Source: Legionellaceae bacterium (lineage in GTDB: Bacteria; Pseudomonadota; Gammaproteobacteria; Legionellales; Legionellaceae). Taken from it: a DNA stretch of 6,721 nt. The position numbers were made by a program, and so were the translations under genes. The notes below the pieces were generated by a model, which worked only from the letters and a program-made list of their open reading frames with translations, searched no databases and was not told where the DNA came from. Shown here piece after piece: positions 5,575 to 6,721 of this stretch. The stretch covers positions 1-6,721 of the forward strand of contig CANJFK010000053.1 in NCBI GenBank assembly GCA_947473535.1, in the 5' to 3' direction. Numbering within the stretch: the stretch's first letter is position 1; every line of letters begins with the position of its first letter.

Positions 5575-5580
5575 TATAAT
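5575..5580 (+). promoter_or_regulatory. Promoter -10 (TATAAT) of the DUF1820-hpt operon
   Basis: A consensus TATAAT lies 29 nt before the DUF1820 ATG and about 50 nt after the previous stop codon. No recognisable -35 is found at 16-18 nt spacing, which may imply an activator, possibly acting through the 22-nt repeat upstream. Expected leader is about 23 nt, with AGG (5599-5601) as the ribosome binding site 8 nt before ATG. Confidence 0.5.
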
Positions 5581-5609
5581 GAGCGTCCTATTCTAATTAG
5601 GTCAATAAT

Positions 5610-5936
5610 ATGAGTAAAAAAACGCTATATCGGATAACGTTCTCTTATCTCGATGCCGTTTATGAAATATATGCACGTAAAGTGAGTGAGAGTGATTTGT
5701 TTGGTTTCCTTGCGGTTGAAGAGTTTATTTTTGGTGAAAACTCATCCTTGGTTGTTGACCCAGCGGAAGAGCGATTAAAATTAGAGTTTAATAGTGTAAA
5801 ACGTACGTTTATTCCAATGCATGCCGTATTTCGTATTGATGAAGTGGATAAACAAGGGGTTGCTAAAGTTCGTGATAAATTTCCTGATTCAAATAAAGTA
5901 ACTATGTTTCCAGTACCGGGAAAGAGTAAAGATTAA
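5610..5936 (+). CDS. DUF1820 family protein
   Basis: This 108-residue protein matches the gammaproteobacterial DUF1820 pattern along its whole length: VYEIYARKV (17-25), FGFLAVEEFIFGE (31-43), VVDPAEERLK (48-57) and IPMHAVFRIDEV (68-79). A short variable tail follows. The family is small, soluble and, as far as I know, without an assigned function. The basic/acidic beta-rich sequence has no signal peptide, metal site or catalytic motif that I can see. It is first in an apparent two-gene operon, with 27 bp and a good ribosome binding site before hpt. This links it by position, not by evidence of function, to purine salvage. Confidence 0.9.
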   Translation: MSKKTLYRITFSYLDAVYEIYARKVSESDLFGFLAVEEFIFGENSSLVVDPAEERLKLEFNSVKRTFIPMHAVFRIDEVDKQGVAKVRDKFPDSNKVTMFPVPGKSKD

Positions 5937-5963
5937 TTCGAACATGATCCTAAGGACCTTATT

Positions 5964-6524
5964 ATGACAATCCCAAGTAAAATTAAAGAAGTGTATGAAA
6001 AGTCCACGCGACTGTTCACGACCAAAGAAGTAGAAGCGGCGCTGGATCGAATGGCAATCAATATTCATCAGCAGTTGCACGATAAAAACCCTGTACTCTT
6101 GTGCGTTATGATTGGCGGCATGGTCCCTTTGGGAAATCTATTGCCACGATTAGATTTTCCATTAGAGGTCGATTACGTCCATGCGACTCGTTATCGCGGC
6201 GAGATAAGTGCAGGTGAACTGCATTGGAAGGTTAAGCCAGCCGTTGATTTACAGGACCGTACCGTTTTAGTTGTAGACGATATTTTAGATGGCGGCGTTA
6301 CTCTGGCAGCAATTATTGCTGAAATAAAAGCCATGGGCGCTAAAGAAGTGTTCACCGCTGTTTTAGTTGATAAGCACCGAAAACGCGTAGAAAATGGTTT
6401 GAGGCATGCTGATTTTGTAGGACTGCAAGTCGAAGATCATTACATTTTTGGTTATGGTATGGATTATAATGAGTATTTGCGTAATGCGCCCGGTATATTT
6501 ATTGTGGCACCGGAACACGAATAG
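5964..6524 (+). CDS. hpt: Hypoxanthine-guanine phosphoribosyltransferase
   Basis: This purine salvage enzyme joins hypoxanthine or guanine to PRPP, giving IMP or GMP in the cytoplasm. The 186 residues carry the family hallmarks. There is a flexible-loop region, [10 protein letters not shown] (71-80), and the PRPP-binding motif [11 protein letters not shown] followed by VTL (101-114), with D105/D106 and probable catalytic D109. K137 (LVDKHRKR) corresponds to the base-contacting lysine. Y160 lies at the purine-stacking position, followed by GYGMDYNEY (163-171) with D167. The GELHWK and RNAPGIFIV segments are typical of the Pseudomonas/Xanthomonas/Legionella branch. ATG 5964 is preceded by AAGGA (5952-5956) at 7 nt. 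In several gammaproteobacteria an hpt of this type lies near nagZ; here the TPR gene and DUF1820 lie between them. Confidence 0.93.
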   Translation: MTIPSKIKEVYEKSTRLFTTKEVEAALDRMAINIHQQLHDKNPVLLCVMIGGMVPLGNLLPRLDFPLEVDYVHATRYRGEISAGELHWKVKPAVDLQDRTVLVVDDILDGGVTLAAIIAEIKAMGAKEVFTAVLVDKHRKRVENGLRHADFVGLQVEDHYIFGYGMDYNEYLRNAPGIFIVAPEHE

Positions 6525-6536
6525 ATATCGCTAGTA

Positions 6537-6701
6537 CAATGGCACTACCTTAAGCCAAAATGTTGACGTAGCCTGGATTACGCGCCGCGTAATCCAGGAG
6601 CAGCGCCGGCGTGAGGCATCGCGTTTCCCGGATTACGCTGCGCCCCATCCAGGCTACGTTTAATGTTAATTTTAGATAAAAAGTTTAGGGTAGCACCATT
6701 G
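6537..6701. repeat. Diverged outer inverted repeat flanking the REPIN
   Basis: CAATGGCACTACCTTAA (6537-6553) is reverse-complementary to 6685-6701 at 14 of 17 positions. The two arms bracket the 94-bp GC-rich element and AT-rich filler. They may be an older intergenic hairpin, for example a shared terminator after hpt, that was split by insertion. No T-run next to an arm proves a terminator. Confidence 0.4.
6566..6659. mobile_element. REPIN-like element (two inverted GTAG-headed REP palindromes)
   Basis: ACGTAGCCTGGAT (6566-6578) is repeated exactly in reverse complement at 6647-6659. Each end has a GTAG tetranucleotide followed by a 27-nt palindrome. The left palindrome, 6572-6598, is a perfect 12-bp stem with a 3-nt loop. 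The right, 6627-6653 on the opposite strand, is imperfect and matches the left at 22 of 27 positions. The central spacer (6599-6626) contains the palindrome CGCCGGCG (6604-6611). GTAG plus hairpin in an inverted pair of about 100 bp is the architecture of REPINs mobilised in trans by RAYT (TnpA-REP) transposases. No transposase is in the window. The element is much richer in G+C than its surroundings and lies just after hpt. Confidence 0.8.
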
Positions 6702-6721
6702 ATCGCTACTCCATTCTAGTG

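Noticed and set aside
1..6721. CRISPR array, tRNA, rRNA or toxin-antitoxin pair
   Set aside because: No regularly spaced repeats, no cloverleaf-like or rRNA-like sequence, and no adjacent small gene pair of recognisable toxin-antitoxin type were found.

Overview
The window looks like a piece of chromosome from an AT-leaning gammaproteobacterium, most probably a member of the Legionellales (Legionella/Coxiella relatives). The reasons are a eukaryotic-like armadillo-plus-TPR protein, a second large TPR protein, a GH3 hexosaminidase of the type I associate with that order, a gammaproteobacterial DUF1820 gene, and a purine salvage gene of the Pseudomonas/Xanthomonas/Legionella type. This assignment rests on family recognition and composition, not on a database search. 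All convincing genes are on the + strand.

Left part (1-2098): the edge holds a perfect 20-bp inverted repeat (2-21/46-65), then a 22-nt sequence that recurs 5.4 kb away, then an extended -10 promoter driving a 644-codon protein. That protein has an uncharacterised N-terminus, a run of armadillo-like helical repeats, and two TPR units at its C-terminus.

Middle (2099-3879): a small Sec-exported, six-cysteine protein of unknown function is followed after 28 bp by a GH3 beta-N-acetylhexosaminidase (NagZ-like) that starts with TTG. The two are probably co-transcribed. A 232-bp intergenic region (3880-4111) follows. It is dense in inverted repeats, including two mutually exclusive hairpins, and ends in a strong extended -10 promoter with a nine-T tract at the expected transcription start.

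Right part (4112-6721): a 470-codon TPR protein has a lysine-rich linker and a duplicated peptide motif. The second copy of the 22-nt repeat overlaps its stop codon and lies just upstream of the next promoter. That promoter drives a short two-gene operon, DUF1820 protein plus hypoxanthine-guanine phosphoribosyltransferase (hpt). After hpt is a GC-rich 94-bp REPIN-like element made of two GTAG-headed palindromes in opposite orientation, itself lying inside a diverged outer inverted repeat.

Functionally, the conserved backbone is muropeptide recycling (the NagZ-like enzyme) and purine salvage (hpt). The ARM/TPR and TPR proteins look like lineage-specific additions and are plausible, unproven candidates for host-interaction or secreted proteins. 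The strongest unexplained signal is the shared 22-nt sequence, with a further AGTATA at identical spacing, in front of two unrelated transcription units.
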